Shown here piece after piece: positions 26,252 through 37,325 of a DNA stretch of 58,409 nt (positions are counted from its first letter, which is position 1; every line of letters begins with the position of its first letter). The notes under the pieces are model-generated. The model had not been told where the DNA came from, made no database searches, and saw nothing but the letters and a program-made list of their open reading frames with translations. A program made the translations under genes and the position numbers. Source of the DNA: an uncultured Christensenella sp. (GTDB lineage Bacteria > Bacillota > Clostridia > Christensenellales > UBA1242); NCBI GenBank assembly GCA_949292875.1, contig CASFBJ010000008.1, positions 68,547 through 126,955 on the forward strand, read 5' to 3'.

Positions 26252-26289
26252 ATATTTTCGCATAAATTAAATAAAGATATGCGAAATAT
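26252..26289. repeat. Hairpin between sigG and the ylmC-like gene
   Basis: ATATTTTCGCATA (26252-26264) pairs with TATGCGAAATAT (26278-26289) with one bulged base. No T-run follows. It may be an RNA-processing or protein-binding site. Confidence 0.55.
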
Positions 26290-26311
26290 GTAAAATTGGC
26301 GCGAGGGCAAA

Positions 26312-26818
26312 ATGGTAGAAACTTCTTTTTATGAATTACGAATGAAAAGCGTCATAAATGTGATTGACGGTAAAAATCTTGGACATATATGCGATATAGT
26401 ATTAGAAGTGTGCTCAGGTAAGATTTTAGGTTTTGTTGTTCCAGGTCAAAGGCGGTGGTTTCATATATTTAAAAGTTGTGAAGATATATTTATACCATAC
26501 CATAATATATGTAAAATAGGTGTAGATACTATATTAGTGGAACTTAGTTATACAGAATCTAAAAACTTTCAAAACACATCTTTTTACGAAGTTTCTTGCC
26601 CTGGTCAATCTCAAAAAAATAATTCTTGTTCAAATGGTTGTCATACTAGTAAACCAAATATTCCATGTGTACCAAATTGTCCAAATCCTTGCAAACCTCC
26701 GCAACAAAATTCTCAAACACCATGTAGAACAAATATAAATTTTTGTCCATCATTTTGTAATAATAATATACATAATAATTCAACAAGTGAAACTATAAAA
26801 ACTTGTGAAGATAATTAA
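26312..26818 (+). CDS. YlmC/YmxH-family PRC-barrel protein with Cys-rich tail
   Basis: 168 residues. Residues 1-80 are a PRC-barrel of the YlmC/YmxH sporulation family (SFYELRMKSVINVIDGKNLGHICDIVLEV, IPYHNICKIGVDTILVEL). The remaining ~85 residues are low-complexity, rich in Pro, Asn and Cys (ten cysteines), as in spore-coat or crust proteins. GAGGG lies before the ATG. YlmC-like genes normally consist of the barrel alone, so the tail is unusual. Location directly after sigG fits a sporulation role. Confidence 0.8.
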   Translation: MVETSFYELRMKSVINVIDGKNLGHICDIVLEVCSGKILGFVVPGQRRWFHIFKSCEDIFIPYHNICKIGVDTILVELSYTESKNFQNTSFYEVSCPGQSQKNNSCSNGCHTSKPNIPCVPNCPNPCKPPQQNSQTPCRTNINFCPSFCNNNIHNNSTSETIKTCEDN

Positions 26819-26820
26819 TT

Positions 26821-26849
26821 TTGACAATTAAATAAATTTGTGTTAGTAT
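26821..26849 (+). promoter_or_regulatory. Near-consensus sigma-A promoter, leaderless geometry
   Basis: TTGACA (26821-26826), 17-base spacer, TAGTAT (26844-26849). The ATG of the next gene starts 7 bases after the -10, about where transcription should begin. Confidence 0.75.
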
Positions 26850-26855
26850 ATTTTT

Positions 26856-27371
26856 ATGGAAAAAAACATGATAAGTAATTTATGCTATTTATATAGTGAA
26901 GTTTTTAAAAATATTGAAAAACAAATAGCAGAAATACATGATTCAGATATTAAATATAATAAAACTAGTTGCGATAGTATAGATATTCATAAATTTGAAA
27001 AACAATTAGATGTTAAAAAAACAAAAGATTACTATAATGAAAAGTTAGTAATCTATGAAAATGAAAGGTACAAAAATGTACGAATTGACGAAGAATTAGA
27101 TGTCTATAACATAGTAAGCGTTTTTTTAATATGTATTATAAATAAAATAAAGGCAAAAATAGTTAAAAAAGATAAAAAAGACTATTTTTTATTTACGCTT
27201 TTATTAACAATATCTAATTCATTGGCCAAACAATTTGGATTAGGTGAGAACTTTTTCATAACACAAGATGCTTTAAAACAAGGCGAAAAATACGATTTTA
27301 AAATAACTAAAAATAGAAAAAAACTAATTTTAGCATGCAAAAATGGAGATTCTTTAAATTTTTATTTATAA
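26856..27371 (+). CDS. Unknown helical protein, probably translated from a leaderless mRNA
   Basis: 171 residues, no recognised family. The N-terminal half is charged and helical (EKQIAEIHDSDIKYNK). A more hydrophobic stretch lies at ~88-125 (IVSVFLICIINKIKAKIV). The C-terminus is basic. There is no ribosome site. The predicted transcription start coincides with the ATG. It stands alone between the sporulation genes and the 27600 gene, and no clear terminator follows. What it does is unknown. Confidence 0.6.
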   Translation: MEKNMISNLCYLYSEVFKNIEKQIAEIHDSDIKYNKTSCDSIDIHKFEKQLDVKKTKDYYNEKLVIYENERYKNVRIDEELDVYNIVSVFLICIINKIKAKIVKKDKKDYFLFTLLLTISNSLAKQFGLGENFFITQDALKQGEKYDFKITKNRKKLILACKNGDSLNFYL

Positions 27372-27484
27372 AATATATTTTATAAAAATTGATGTTTTTA
27401 TTATATTTTTTAAAATAAAAAGTAAATTAGAACGGCTAAAAATGGCAAAATTTGAAAAATTTTTGAAATTTTAGTATTAGATAC

Positions 27485-27513
27485 TTGCTTTTTACATATA
27501 CTTATGATATATT
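27485..27513 (+). promoter_or_regulatory. Sigma-A-type promoter before the 27600 gene
   Basis: TTGCTT (27485-27490), 17-base spacer, TATATT (27508-27513). Confidence 0.55.
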
Positions 27514-27599
27514 AGGTTATCTTTCAAGTGGTAAGTATATTTGCACTTGGATTTTAGGAAATTTTATCTTGAAAGAAATTTTCAAGGTTTGGAGGATAT
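27514..27599 (+). promoter_or_regulatory. Structured leader with alternative hairpins
   Basis: CTTGAAAG (27568-27575) can pair with CTTTCAAG upstream (27521-27528), enclosing an AAGTG/CACTT stem. It can instead pair with TTTCAAG downstream (27580-27586), just before the GGAGG site at 27591. The two folds exclude each other. It resembles no riboswitch class that I recognise. Confidence 0.4.
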
Positions 27600-27992
27600 A
27601 TGATATCTTATATTTGCATGTCTACAGCACAAATAGTAGGATTTTTAATTTTAGTTGTTATTGCTTGTGGTATTATATTTTTATGTGGAGTGTTGAAAAA
27701 AAAGATAGACCAAAAGAATATAATGCAAACAGTTAAAGTAAATTCTGTTAATTTAGATGCGGAAGAAGATAGTGCAAAAGTTGAAGGCGTTAGTCTACTT
27801 GCTAAGAGAAAATACATAGTTAGTGAGCAAAATAAGATTAAGCCTATGATGTATACACTTGTTGATGCTGATAATACTATTATAGTAATCAATAATATAG
27901 AAACTGTTTATAATGCTGGTGATTGTATAGAGTTTAAAGACGGAGATACAGTTAGTGCAAAAGATGAAACAGTAATGCTTTCACATGAGTAA
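27600..27992 (+). CDS. Single-pass membrane protein, unknown
   Basis: 130 residues. GGAGG lies 4 bases before the ATG. One membrane helix (~10-31, IVGFLILVVIACGIIFLCGVL) is followed by a basic stretch and a small soluble beta-rich domain (YTLVDADNTIIVINNIETVYNAGDCIEF) that would face the cytosol. There is no known family. It is monocistronic, with its own promoter, leader and strong terminator. A later in-frame ATG (27618) has no ribosome site. Confidence 0.65.
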   Translation: MISYICMSTAQIVGFLILVVIACGIIFLCGVLKKKIDQKNIMQTVKVNSVNLDAEEDSAKVEGVSLLAKRKYIVSEQNKIKPMMYTLVDADNTIIVINNIETVYNAGDCIEFKDGDTVSAKDETVMLSHE

Positions 27993-28023
27993 AAAATAAG
28001 CAAACAAAGTTTGCTTATTTTTT
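27991..28023. terminator. Strong terminator
   Basis: AAAATAAGCAAAC/GTTTGCTTATTTT (13 bp, 3-base loop), flanked by A- and T-runs, so it may act in both directions. Confidence 0.9.
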
Positions 28024-28075
28024 AAATTACTTGTGATTTTTTTGTATTTGTGTTACAATACCAAGAGGTGAAAAA

Positions 28076-29189
28076 ATGGATAAAGAAAATTTACTAAGAT
28101 TAGAAAATATAAAGCAAGAAAAAAATAATTTGCAAGAAGAATTAGTTTATTTAAAGGAGTGTCTTTGACTACGATTCTAAAATTAATGCAATAGAAAACA
28201 TAAAGCAAGATATGTCTAAAGATGTGAACTTTTGGCAAGATACAGATAAGGCACAAAGTATAACAAAAAAATTAAGTTATCTTGAAAAAACAATAAAAAA
28301 GATAGATGATTTGTGTAAGCATTTTGAAGATTTGACTGAAATGCTTGAATTTGCAGACGAAGATGAAATTTATGTAGAAGAGTGTGAAAATCAGTTTCAA
28401 TACTTAAAAGAAAACATTGAATCATTAAAAATTCAATCATTACTTAATGGTAAATACGACAATAATACCGCAATTATTAGTATAACGGCTGGTGCTGGCG
28501 GTACTGAAGCTCAAGATTGGGCAAGTATGCTTTTTAGAATGTACACCATGTATGCAGAGAAATACGGATATAAGATGCAAATTTTAGATTATCAAGAAGG
28601 GGAAGTCGCTGGTATAAAAGGTGTTACTTTTTCGTTTGAAGGCAATTATGCTTATGGGTATATGAAATGTGAAATGGGTGTGCATAGATTAGTTAGAATT
28701 TCACCTTTTGATAGTGGTGCTAGAAGACATACAAGTTTTGCAAGTGTTGAAGTTATTCCTGAAATAGAACAATCTAATGATATAGAAGTAAAAGATGAAG
28801 ATATAAGGATAGATACTTATAGAGCAAGCGGTGCTGGTGGTCAACACATTAATAAAACTGATAGTGCTATTCGTATTACTCATTTTCCTACAGGTATAGT
28901 TGTTACTTGTCAAAATGAAAGAAGTCAAATACAAAATAGAGAAAAAGCGATGACTGTGCTTAAAAGCAAACTTTTGCAATTAAAGTTAGAAGAAGAAGCA
29001 AAGATGTTGCAAGATATGAAGGGTGATGTGAAAAAAATAGAATGGGGCAGTCAAATAAGAAGTTATGTTTTTTGTCCTTATACTTTAGTAAAAGACCATA
29101 GAACAGGTTATGAAAATACAAATGTTCAAGCGGTTATGGACGGAGAGATACAAGGCTTTATAGAAGAATATTTGAAAAAATCAAAATAA
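28076..29189 (+). CDS. prfB: Peptide chain release factor 2, programmed +1 frameshift
   Basis: Translation starts at 28076 (SD AGAGGTG) and reads 30 codons to CTT-TGA (28163-28168). A +1 shift then continues at GAC (28167). The full product is about 370 residues, normal for RF2; reading only the second frame would lose the N-terminus. The stop-recognition motif SPF (RISPFDSGARRHTS) and the catalytic GGQ (GAGGQHINKTDSAI) are present. It releases peptides at UGA and UAA and regulates itself through the in-frame UGA. Confidence 0.97.
28154..28169 (+). promoter_or_regulatory. RF2 programmed frameshift site
   Basis: SD-like AAGGAG (28154-28159), 3-base spacer, CTT-TGA-C. This is the same layout as in Escherichia coli prfB. 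Confidence 0.95.
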
Positions 29190-29200
29190 TTGGTGATATT

Positions 29201-30262
29201 ATGAGATATATAGATGAAATGACAAAAGAAGTAGATAAAATAGTAAATAAAAAAGAATGTATCATACTTGGTATTGAGAGTTCATGTGATGAAACAGGAA
29301 TAGCTATAGTAAAAAATGGTAGAGAGATTTTAAGTAATGTAGTTTCTAGTCAAATAGATATTCATACAAAATTTGGTGGAGTTGTTCCTGAAGTCGCAAG
29401 TAGAAATCATATAGCTTGTATAAACAATATTTTTAATCAAGCGTTAAAAGAGGCTAATATAAGTAAGGAAGAAATAGATGCTATTGCTGTAACTTATGGA
29501 GCAGGTCTTATAGGTGCACTATTTGTAGGAGTAAATTTTGCAAAATCTTTAGCATATACTTTAAAAAAACCGCTTATTGCCGTTAATCATATTCAAGGAC
29601 ATATTGCATCAAATTATATAGCTTTTCCTGAGCTTAAACCGCCTTTTATGTGTTTGCTTGTTTCTGGTGCTCATACTAGCATTTTTAAAGTTGATGATTA
29701 TACAAAATTTACTCAAGTAGGTCAAAGTGTAGATGATGCAGTGGGAGAAGCTTTTGACAAGGTTGCTAGAGTTGTAGGATTAGGTTATCCTGGAGGCCCT
29801 AAAGTAGAAAAATTGGCTTTATCTGGTAAAGAAAATATATGTTTTAAAAGACAAAATAGTTTAAAGCATTCGTATAATTTCACATTCAGTGGTATTAAAA
29901 CTGCAGTAATTAATTATGTGCAAAATGCACAAAGTAGAAAAGAAGAAATAAATAAAGCAGATATTTGTGCAAGTTTTCAGCATTATGTAGCAAAAGAATT
30001 GTGTGATAAAGCATTACGAGCTTGCGAAGAATATAATCAAAAAACATTAGTTATTGCTGGAGGAGTTTCTGCAAATAGATATATTTTTAACTACCTTAAA
30101 AATGAAGGCGAAAAATTGGGTATAAAAGTTTTTGCTCCTCCTGTTTCGCTTTGTACAGATAATGGTGCAATGATTGCTAGTTGTGGATATTATAATTTAA
30201 TGTCAAAAGTTGGATTAAGTGATATAGATTTAACAGCAAAAGCAAGTATAAATTATAATTAA
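29201..30262 (+). CDS. tsaD: tRNA N6-adenosine threonylcarbamoyltransferase TsaD
   Basis: 353 residues. The ASKHA fold starts at ~residue 22 (ILGIESSCDETGIAIV). The metal-binding histidines are in NHIQGHIASN (~127-136), and the GGVSANRY segment is near residue 285. With TsaB/TsaE/TsaC it makes t6A at position 37 of ANN-decoding tRNAs. An extra ~17-residue N-terminus precedes the fold. An internal ATG at 29219 is an alternative start, but GGTGAT favours 29201. Confidence 0.95.
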   Translation: MRYIDEMTKEVDKIVNKKECIILGIESSCDETGIAIVKNGREILSNVVSSQIDIHTKFGGVVPEVASRNHIACINNIFNQALKEANISKEEIDAIAVTYGAGLIGALFVGVNFAKSLAYTLKKPLIAVNHIQGHIASNYIAFPELKPPFMCLLVSGAHTSIFKVDDYTKFTQVGQSVDDAVGEAFDKVARVVGLGYPGGPKVEKLALSGKENICFKRQNSLKHSYNFTFSGIKTAVINYVQNAQSRKEEINKADICASFQHYVAKELCDKALRACEEYNQKTLVIAGGVSANRYIFNYLKNEGEKLGIKVFAPPVSLCTDNGAMIASCGYYNLMSKVGLSDIDLTAKASINYN

Positions 30263-30280
30263 AATCATATTGTAAAAAAA

Positions 30281-30310
30281 TTAAAGGTTATAACATATAA
30301 CCTTTTTTAG
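30281..30310. terminator. Bidirectional terminator between tsaD and TVP38 gene
   Basis: AAAGGTTATA/TATAACCTTT, loop ACA, with T-runs on both strands. Confidence 0.9.
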
Positions 30311-30322
30311 TTAAAATCTAAA

Positions 30323-31000
30323 TTATTTTTTTGCAAATATTTTTAAAAACCAATTTTTTATACTTTCTTGTTTTTTAGTAAGATATATGCAAAAGATTGA
30401 TATAATTAAGAATATAACAAGCCATAGAACTAACCACCAACCATGCATAGGTACAATAGCTCCTAAAAAACATATAAAGATTAGATGAAGACCTCGTGTT
30501 AAAATGGTTACTATGGTGTAATACCAAATATTTATTTTTGCAATCCCTGCTAAAATACATATAATTTCATCGGGAAATATTGGAATAATGCAAAAATAGG
30601 GTAAAAGTATTTTGCCATTTTTTTGAAGTTCTTTATTCCATTTGTCAAATAGTGAATTTTTAGATAAAAGTTTATTTGCCCAATTGCTGGAGAAGAAGCC
30701 TACATAATAAGCAAGTATTGAGCCTATAGTTAGTCCAAGAAGGGTTAGTAGAAAGGTTGTCCATGGACCATATAAAATAAGTGCGGGCACTATAATGACC
30801 ATTGTAGAGATAGGAATAATTAATATTTGCAAAATAACTAAAATTATATACAAAAAATAACCTTTGAATGATGGCTCAAACCAAGATTTAAATGTTGCCA
30901 TATTTTGTACATTCATTAGTTTAATGTACAAGAATACCGATATTACAGCTATAAGTATTATGCTAATCCAAATTGAAACTTTTTTATATTTTTTTTTCAT
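30323..31000 (-). CDS. TVP38/TMEM64 (VTT domain) membrane protein
   Basis: 225 residues with about six hydrophobic helices. The VTT/SNARE-associated domain is visible through IPISTMVIIVPALILYGPWTTFLLTLLG (positions ~62-90, given here as a motif region) and the later FPDEIICILAGI. Family members are DedA-like lipid scramblases or flippases. The ribosome site is not clear. It stands alone, convergent with tsaD and divergent from gyrB. The substrate cannot be predicted. Confidence 0.85.
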   Translation of the reverse strand: MKKKYKKVSIWISIILIAVISVFLYIKLMNVQNMATFKSWFEPSFKGYFLYIILVILQILIIPISTMVIIVPALILYGPWTTFLLTLLGLTIGSILAYYVGFFSSNWANKLLSKNSLFDKWNKELQKNGKILLPYFCIIPIFPDEIICILAGIAKINIWYYTIVTILTRGLHLIFICFLGAIVPMHGWWLVLWLVIFLIISIFCIYLTKKQESIKNWFLKIFAKK

Positions 31001-31111
31001 AAAATATATGTATGAATAGATATAGCTAATTATGAGATTTTTTATTCATTTTTCCATGCTTTAGTAAATAAATATATATAATATATTTATTTTCTAAATC
31101 TTTAAAAACCC

Positions 31112-31140
31112 TTTGTTTTTTATAAATTTTATGCTATAAT
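31112..31140 (+). promoter_or_regulatory. Candidate gyrBA promoter
   Basis: TTTGTT (31112-31117), 17-base spacer, TATAAT (31135-31140). The -10 is perfect and the -35 weak. Confidence 0.5.
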
Positions 31141-31155
31141 GAATTATCTAATTAA

Positions 31156-33093
<1,938 letters not shown>

Positions 33094-33123
33094 TGAAGTA
33101 ATGCAAGAAAAAAGGAATAGATT

Positions 33124-35664
33124 ATGAAAAAAAGAGATTATTCAACAGAACTTGACCAAATGGTAGATAATACCAAATATATAAAGGTTGAAGTTGCTGA
33201 AGAAATGAAAAAATCATTTATGGCATATGCAATGGCTGTAAATGTAAGTAGAGCAATTCCAGATGTTAGAGATGGTCTTAAGCCTGTTCACAGAAGAATA
33301 ATATATGCAATGGGTGAGTTAAATCTTTTTAACGATAAGCCCTTTAAAAAGTGTGCGAGAATTGTTGGTGAAGTTTTGGGTAAATATCACCCTCACGGAG
33401 ATACTGCAGTATACGATGCATTAGTAAGACTTGCACAAGATTTTTCTATTCGTTGTCCTTTAGTAGATGGACATGGAAACTTTGGTTCTGTAGACGGTGA
33501 TAGTGCAGCAGCAATGAGGTACACTGAAGCAAGATTAAGTAAAATTGCTGCAGAGATGCTTAGGGATATAGATAAAGAAACTGTACCTTTTGCTCCAAAC
33601 TTTGATGATACGCTTATGCAACCTCAAGTATTGCCTAGTAGGTTCCCCAACTTACTTGTAAATGGAAGTGATGGTATCGCAGTAGGTATGGCAACAAATA
33701 TACCTCCACATAATTTAGGCGAAGTTATAGATGGCGTTGTAGCACTTATAAAAAATCCTGAAATAACTATAGATGAACTTATAGAGATTATCCCAGCGCC
33801 AGATTATCCAACAGGTGCTATAATCATGGGTAAAAGTGCTATCAATAACGCATATAGAACAGGGAAAGGCGGTATAGTAAATAGAGCAAGAGCTGAGATT
33901 GAAGAATATGAAAATGGTAAGCATAGGATTATAGTAACAGAACTTCCATATCAAGTAAATAAAGCAAAATTGATAGAAAGTATAGCAAACCTTGTTAAAG
34001 ACAAAAAGATAGAAGGCATTTCTGATATAAAAGAAGAAAGTGATAGACTAGGTATGCGAATAGTTATAGATATAAAGAAAGATTATCAACCACAAGTTGT
34101 TTTAAATCATCTTTATAAACATACTAATTTGCAAGTTAAAGATGGTATTATATTTTTAGCACTTGCAGATGGCCAACCAAAAATCTTAAACTTAAAAGAA
34201 ATGCTAACTTACTATTTAGAACATCAAAAAACTATTATAGTAAATAGGACAAAATATGATTTAGAAAAAGCTCAAGAAAGAGAACATATTGTATATGGAC
34301 TTTGTATTGCTTTAGAAAATATAGATAGAGTTATTGCATTAATTAAACAAAGTAGAGAAAAAGCTGAAGCAATAGTAAAATTGATGGAAAATTTCAATTT
34401 GTCTGAAAAACAAGCAAATGCAATTTTAGATATGAGATTACAAAAACTTACTGGTTTAGAAATGGATAAATTGCATGAAGAATTAGAAATGCTTAAAGCT
34501 ATGATTGCTGATTTTGAAGATATATTAAATACTCCTCAAAGAGTACTTGATATAATTGAAAAAGAAATATTAGAAATAAAAGATAAGTATGCAACTCCAA
34601 GAAAGAGTGAAATAGCTATTAATTATGATGATATAGATATAGCAGATTTGATAGCAAAAGAAGATGTTGTTGTCTCTCTAACAAAACAAGGCTATGTAAA
34701 ACGAATACCTGTAAGCGAATACAAGGCACAAAGAAGAGGCGGCGTTGGTTTAGTTGCACATAAGACAAAAGAAGAAGATTTTGTAAAAGAAATGTTTGTA
34801 TGCTGTACACATGACGACCTACTATTCTTTACAAACTTAGGAAAAGTATATTGCCTTAAAGCATATGAAGTCCCTGAGGCGGTAAGAACAGCTAAAGGAC
34901 GAGCTATGGTAAATCTTTTAGAACTTGATGTTGATGAAAAAGTGACAACTATTATTCCTCGTAAAGAAGGAGATAATGGTTGTCTTGTAATGGCTACTAA
35001 ACTAGGATTAATTAAAAAGACAAAATTAGAAGAATTTGCAAGTATTAGAAGAAATGGTAAAATAGCAATTACATTAAAAGAAAACGATGAACTTGTAGGT
35101 GTTGTGCTTGTAAATGAAAAAGATAATCTTTTAATGGGTGCAACAAGTGGTAAGTGTATAAACTTCAGTGAAGAAGATGTAAGAGCATCTGGAAGAACTT
35201 CTCAAGGTGTAAAGAGTATGAATTTGCTAGAAGGAGAAACTATAGTTGCGATTACTGTAATGAGTCCTAATAAGCAGGTTTTAACAATTAGTGAAAATGG
35301 TTATGGAAAGAGAACGCTTACAAGTGAATATAGAGAGCAGTCAAGAGGCGGAAAGGGTTCTAAGGCTGGAAACTTTAATGAAAAGACAGGTAATCTTGTT
35401 TGCTTAGATATGGTTGATGATAATAACGATATTATCATGATGACTGATGCTGGAGTTATAATTCGTACACCGGTTAGTGCAATTAGTATTATAGGTAGGG
35501 CAACTAGTGGTGTAAAGATTATGAAAGTTAGTGAAAATGCAAAAATCGTTAGCGTTGCAGTTGTAGAGCATGAAGAAATAGATGAGGACAATGTAGATAA
35601 TAATGTAGAAAATGTAAATAATGAAAGTGAGACTGAAGTAAATAGTAATAAAGTTGAAGAATAG
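33124..35664 (+). CDS. gyrA: DNA gyrase subunit A
   Basis: 846 residues. The catalytic tyrosine lies in [11 protein letters not shown] (~residue 141). The region matching the quinolone-resistance segment reads [15 protein letters not shown]. The C-terminal beta-pinwheel has a GyrA box at 536-542 reading QRRGGVG, with Val where Arg or Lys is usual. A second blade carries QSRGGKG. The C-terminal ~35 residues are acidic and Asn-rich. Adjacency to gyrB supports gyrase rather than topoisomerase IV. Confidence 0.96.
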   Translation: MKKRDYSTELDQMVDNTKYIKVEVAEEMKKSFMAYAMAVNVSRAIPDVRDGLKPVHRRIIYAMGELNLFNDKPFKKCARIVGEVLGKYHPHGDTAVYDALVRLAQDFSIRCPLVDGHGNFGSVDGDSAAAMRYTEARLSKIAAEMLRDIDKETVPFAPNFDDTLMQPQVLPSRFPNLLVNGSDGIAVGMATNIPPHNLGEVIDGVVALIKNPEITIDELIEIIPAPDYPTGAIIMGKSAINNAYRTGKGGIVNRARAEIEEYENGKHRIIVTELPYQVNKAKLIESIANLVKDKKIEGISDIKEESDRLGMRIVIDIKKDYQPQVVLNHLYKHTNLQVKDGIIFLALADGQPKILNLKEMLTYYLEHQKTIIVNRTKYDLEKAQEREHIVYGLCIALENIDRVIALIKQSREKAEAIVKLMENFNLSEKQANAILDMRLQKLTGLEMDKLHEELEMLKAMIADFEDILNTPQRVLDIIEKEILEIKDKYATPRKSEIAINYDDIDIADLIAKEDVVVSLTKQGYVKRIPVSEYKAQRRGGVGLVAHKTKEEDFVKEMFVCCTHDDLLFFTNLGKVYCLKAYEVPEAVRTAKGRAMVNLLELDVDEKVTTIIPRKEGDNGCLVMATKLGLIKKTKLEEFASIRRNGKIAITLKENDELVGVVLVNEKDNLLMGATSGKCINFSEEDVRASGRTSQGVKSMNLLEGETIVAITVMSPNKQVLTISENGYGKRTLTSEYREQSRGGKGSKAGNFNEKTGNLVCLDMVDDNNDIIMMTDAGVIIRTPVSAISIIGRATSGVKIMKVSENAKIVSVAVVEHEEIDEDNVDNNVENVNNESETEVNSNKVEE

Positions 35665-35749
35665 TTAAAACTTGAATTAAAGATAACAAAATGTAATATT
35701 CTTTTCTAAATATTTGATTTAATTTTAAATATTGCCATTAAATTAAAAT

Positions 35750-35784
35750 AAAAATGTCGTATATAACTTATACGACATTTTTTA
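35750..35784. terminator. Bidirectional terminator after gyrA
   Basis: AAATGTCGTATA/TATACGACATTT, loop TAACT, with flanking A- and T-runs. It separates convergent gyrA and the SPFH gene. Confidence 0.9.
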
Positions 35785-35794
35785 AAATATTTAA

Positions 35795-36721
35795 TTATTT
35801 ATTACTTTTTGTATCTTTTTTTGGAGTTGGAACATTTAGTGTTTCTTGAATGCTAGCTAGTAAACCTGTTATATTTTGTATTTCACTTGGTACTATTATC
35901 TTGGTTGATTGACCATCTGCTAGTGCTTTTAATGCTTCAAAACCTTGTAAAGTTATGTATGCGCTATCTGCTTTAGCGTTCACTATTAGACTAATAGCAT
36001 CTGCTGTTCCTTCTGCTTCTGCAATTAGGGCAGCACGCTTTCCTTCTGCTTGTAATATCTGTACTTGTTTTTCCGCTTCTGCGCGTAGTATTTGAGCTTG
36101 TTTTTCACCTTCGGCAACTAATATATTGCTCTTTTTTTCGCCTTCAGCTTTTAGTATTTGTTCTCTTCTTTCTCTTTCAGCTCTCATTTGCTTTTCCATA
36201 GCATCTTGAATGTCTTTTGGAGGAAGTATGTTTTTTAATTCTACACGATTTATTTTTATACCCCAAGGGTCAGTTGCTTCATCTAAAATATTTCTCATTT
36301 TAGTATTTACAGTATCTCTACTTGTTAAAGTTTCATCTAACTCCATTTCGCCAACTATATTTCTTAATGTGGTAGCAGTTAAGTTTTCTATTGCTTTTAT
36401 TGGTCTATCTACGCCATATGTGTACAGTTTTGGGTCTGTTATTTGATAGTATACAACAGTATCTATTTGCATTGTCACATTGTCTTTTGTAATAACAGGT
36501 TGTGGCATAAAATCTGCAACCATTTCCTTCATAACTATTGGTTTAGATATTTTATCAAAAAATGGTAAAATTACATGTATGCCAGTTTCTAATGTTTTAT
36601 GATATTTTCCTAGTCTTTCAACTATGATTGTTGTTGATTGTCTTACTACTTTTACGCAAGTTGCAAGTATTGCAATGATTGCTATGCCTAAAACGGCAAT
36701 AATTATTATTGCGGTTGTCAT
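35795..36721 (-). CDS. SPFH/Band 7 (stomatin-like) membrane protein
   Basis: 308 residues. An N-terminal membrane helix (~3-24) is followed by the SPFH domain (VRQSTTIIVERLGKYHKTL, VITKDNVTMQIDTVVYY) and a long Glu/Ala/Lys coiled coil (~180-250). The helix RREQILKAEGEKKSNILV is typical of QmcA/stomatin-like oligomers. SD TTAGGAG. Expressed with the NfeD-like gene upstream (24-base gap), the widespread stomatin-NfeD pair. Such complexes organise membrane microdomains and quality control. Confidence 0.92.
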   Translation of the reverse strand: MTTAIIIIAVLGIAIIAILATCVKVVRQSTTIIVERLGKYHKTLETGIHVILPFFDKISKPIVMKEMVADFMPQPVITKDNVTMQIDTVVYYQITDPKLYTYGVDRPIKAIENLTATTLRNIVGEMELDETLTSRDTVNTKMRNILDEATDPWGIKINRVELKNILPPKDIQDAMEKQMRAERERREQILKAEGEKKSNILVAEGEKQAQILRAEAEKQVQILQAEGKRAALIAEAEGTADAISLIVNAKADSAYITLQGFEALKALADGQSTKIIVPSEIQNITGLLASIQETLNVPTPKKDTKSNK

Positions 36722-36745
36722 ATAAAACTCCTAATTTCTATTTTC

Positions 36746-37264
36746 TTAATCTTTTATATCTGTATTTTTAGTTTCGTTTTGAGATTCTTCTATTATGTTA
36801 TCATTGTTGTTTTTATTATTGTTTATAGCTTCTTGTGTATTATTTTCAAGTTGTTTAACGATTAATTTATTTCCTAAAACTTCTACAATTTCTACTTCAG
36901 TTCCTGTAGCGATAGATAAACCATCTTTGCTTTGAGCACTCCATGTAACTCCATTAATTTTTATAGTACCATTGCTAAACTCTGAAATCTCTTTAACAAT
37001 TTTTGCTTTTTGACCAATAAACGAAGATATATTAGTATTTACAGTGCCTTTTGATATGCTTTTCTTTACTAGTGGTCTTAAGAATATAATGCATAATACA
37101 GTGATTACTATAAATGGAACTAATTGCCATAGAATAGGAACACCACAAGCACACAAAATTAGTGCAATGATTCCTCCACAAGTAACCCATATAGAAGTCA
37201 TATCCCAACTAATTGCTTCAATTATTGCACTTAAGACTACTACAGCTAGCCAAATCCAAATCAT
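36746..37264 (-). CDS. NfeD-like membrane protein
   Basis: 172 residues. Two to three membrane helices (~1-65) precede a small OB-fold domain (~85-145, GQKAKIVKEISEFSNGTIKINGVTW split by a turn) and a disordered Asn-rich tail. This is the short NfeD form without a ClpP-like protease domain. SD AAGGAGG. It is the partner of the SPFH protein downstream. Confidence 0.88.
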   Translation of the reverse strand: MIWIWLAVVVLSAIIEAISWDMTSIWVTCGGIIALILCACGVPILWQLVPFIVITVLCIIFLRPLVKKSISKGTVNTNISSFIGQKAKIVKEISEFSNGTIKINGVTWSAQSKDGLSIATGTEVEIVEVLGNKLIVKQLENNTQEAINNNKNNNDNIIEESQNETKNTDIKD

Positions 37265-37325
37265 AATTTAACCTCCTTTTAAATATACTTAATTATACAT
37301 TAAAAGGCTTATATAATCAACTTTT

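Noticed and set aside
27485..27736. 83-residue frame covering the promoter and leader of the 27600 gene
   Set aside because: It overlaps promoter elements and a better gene with GGAGG; its own start has no ribosome site.
28212..29189. prfB starting at 28212
   Set aside because: This is only the part after the programmed frameshift; the real start is 28076.
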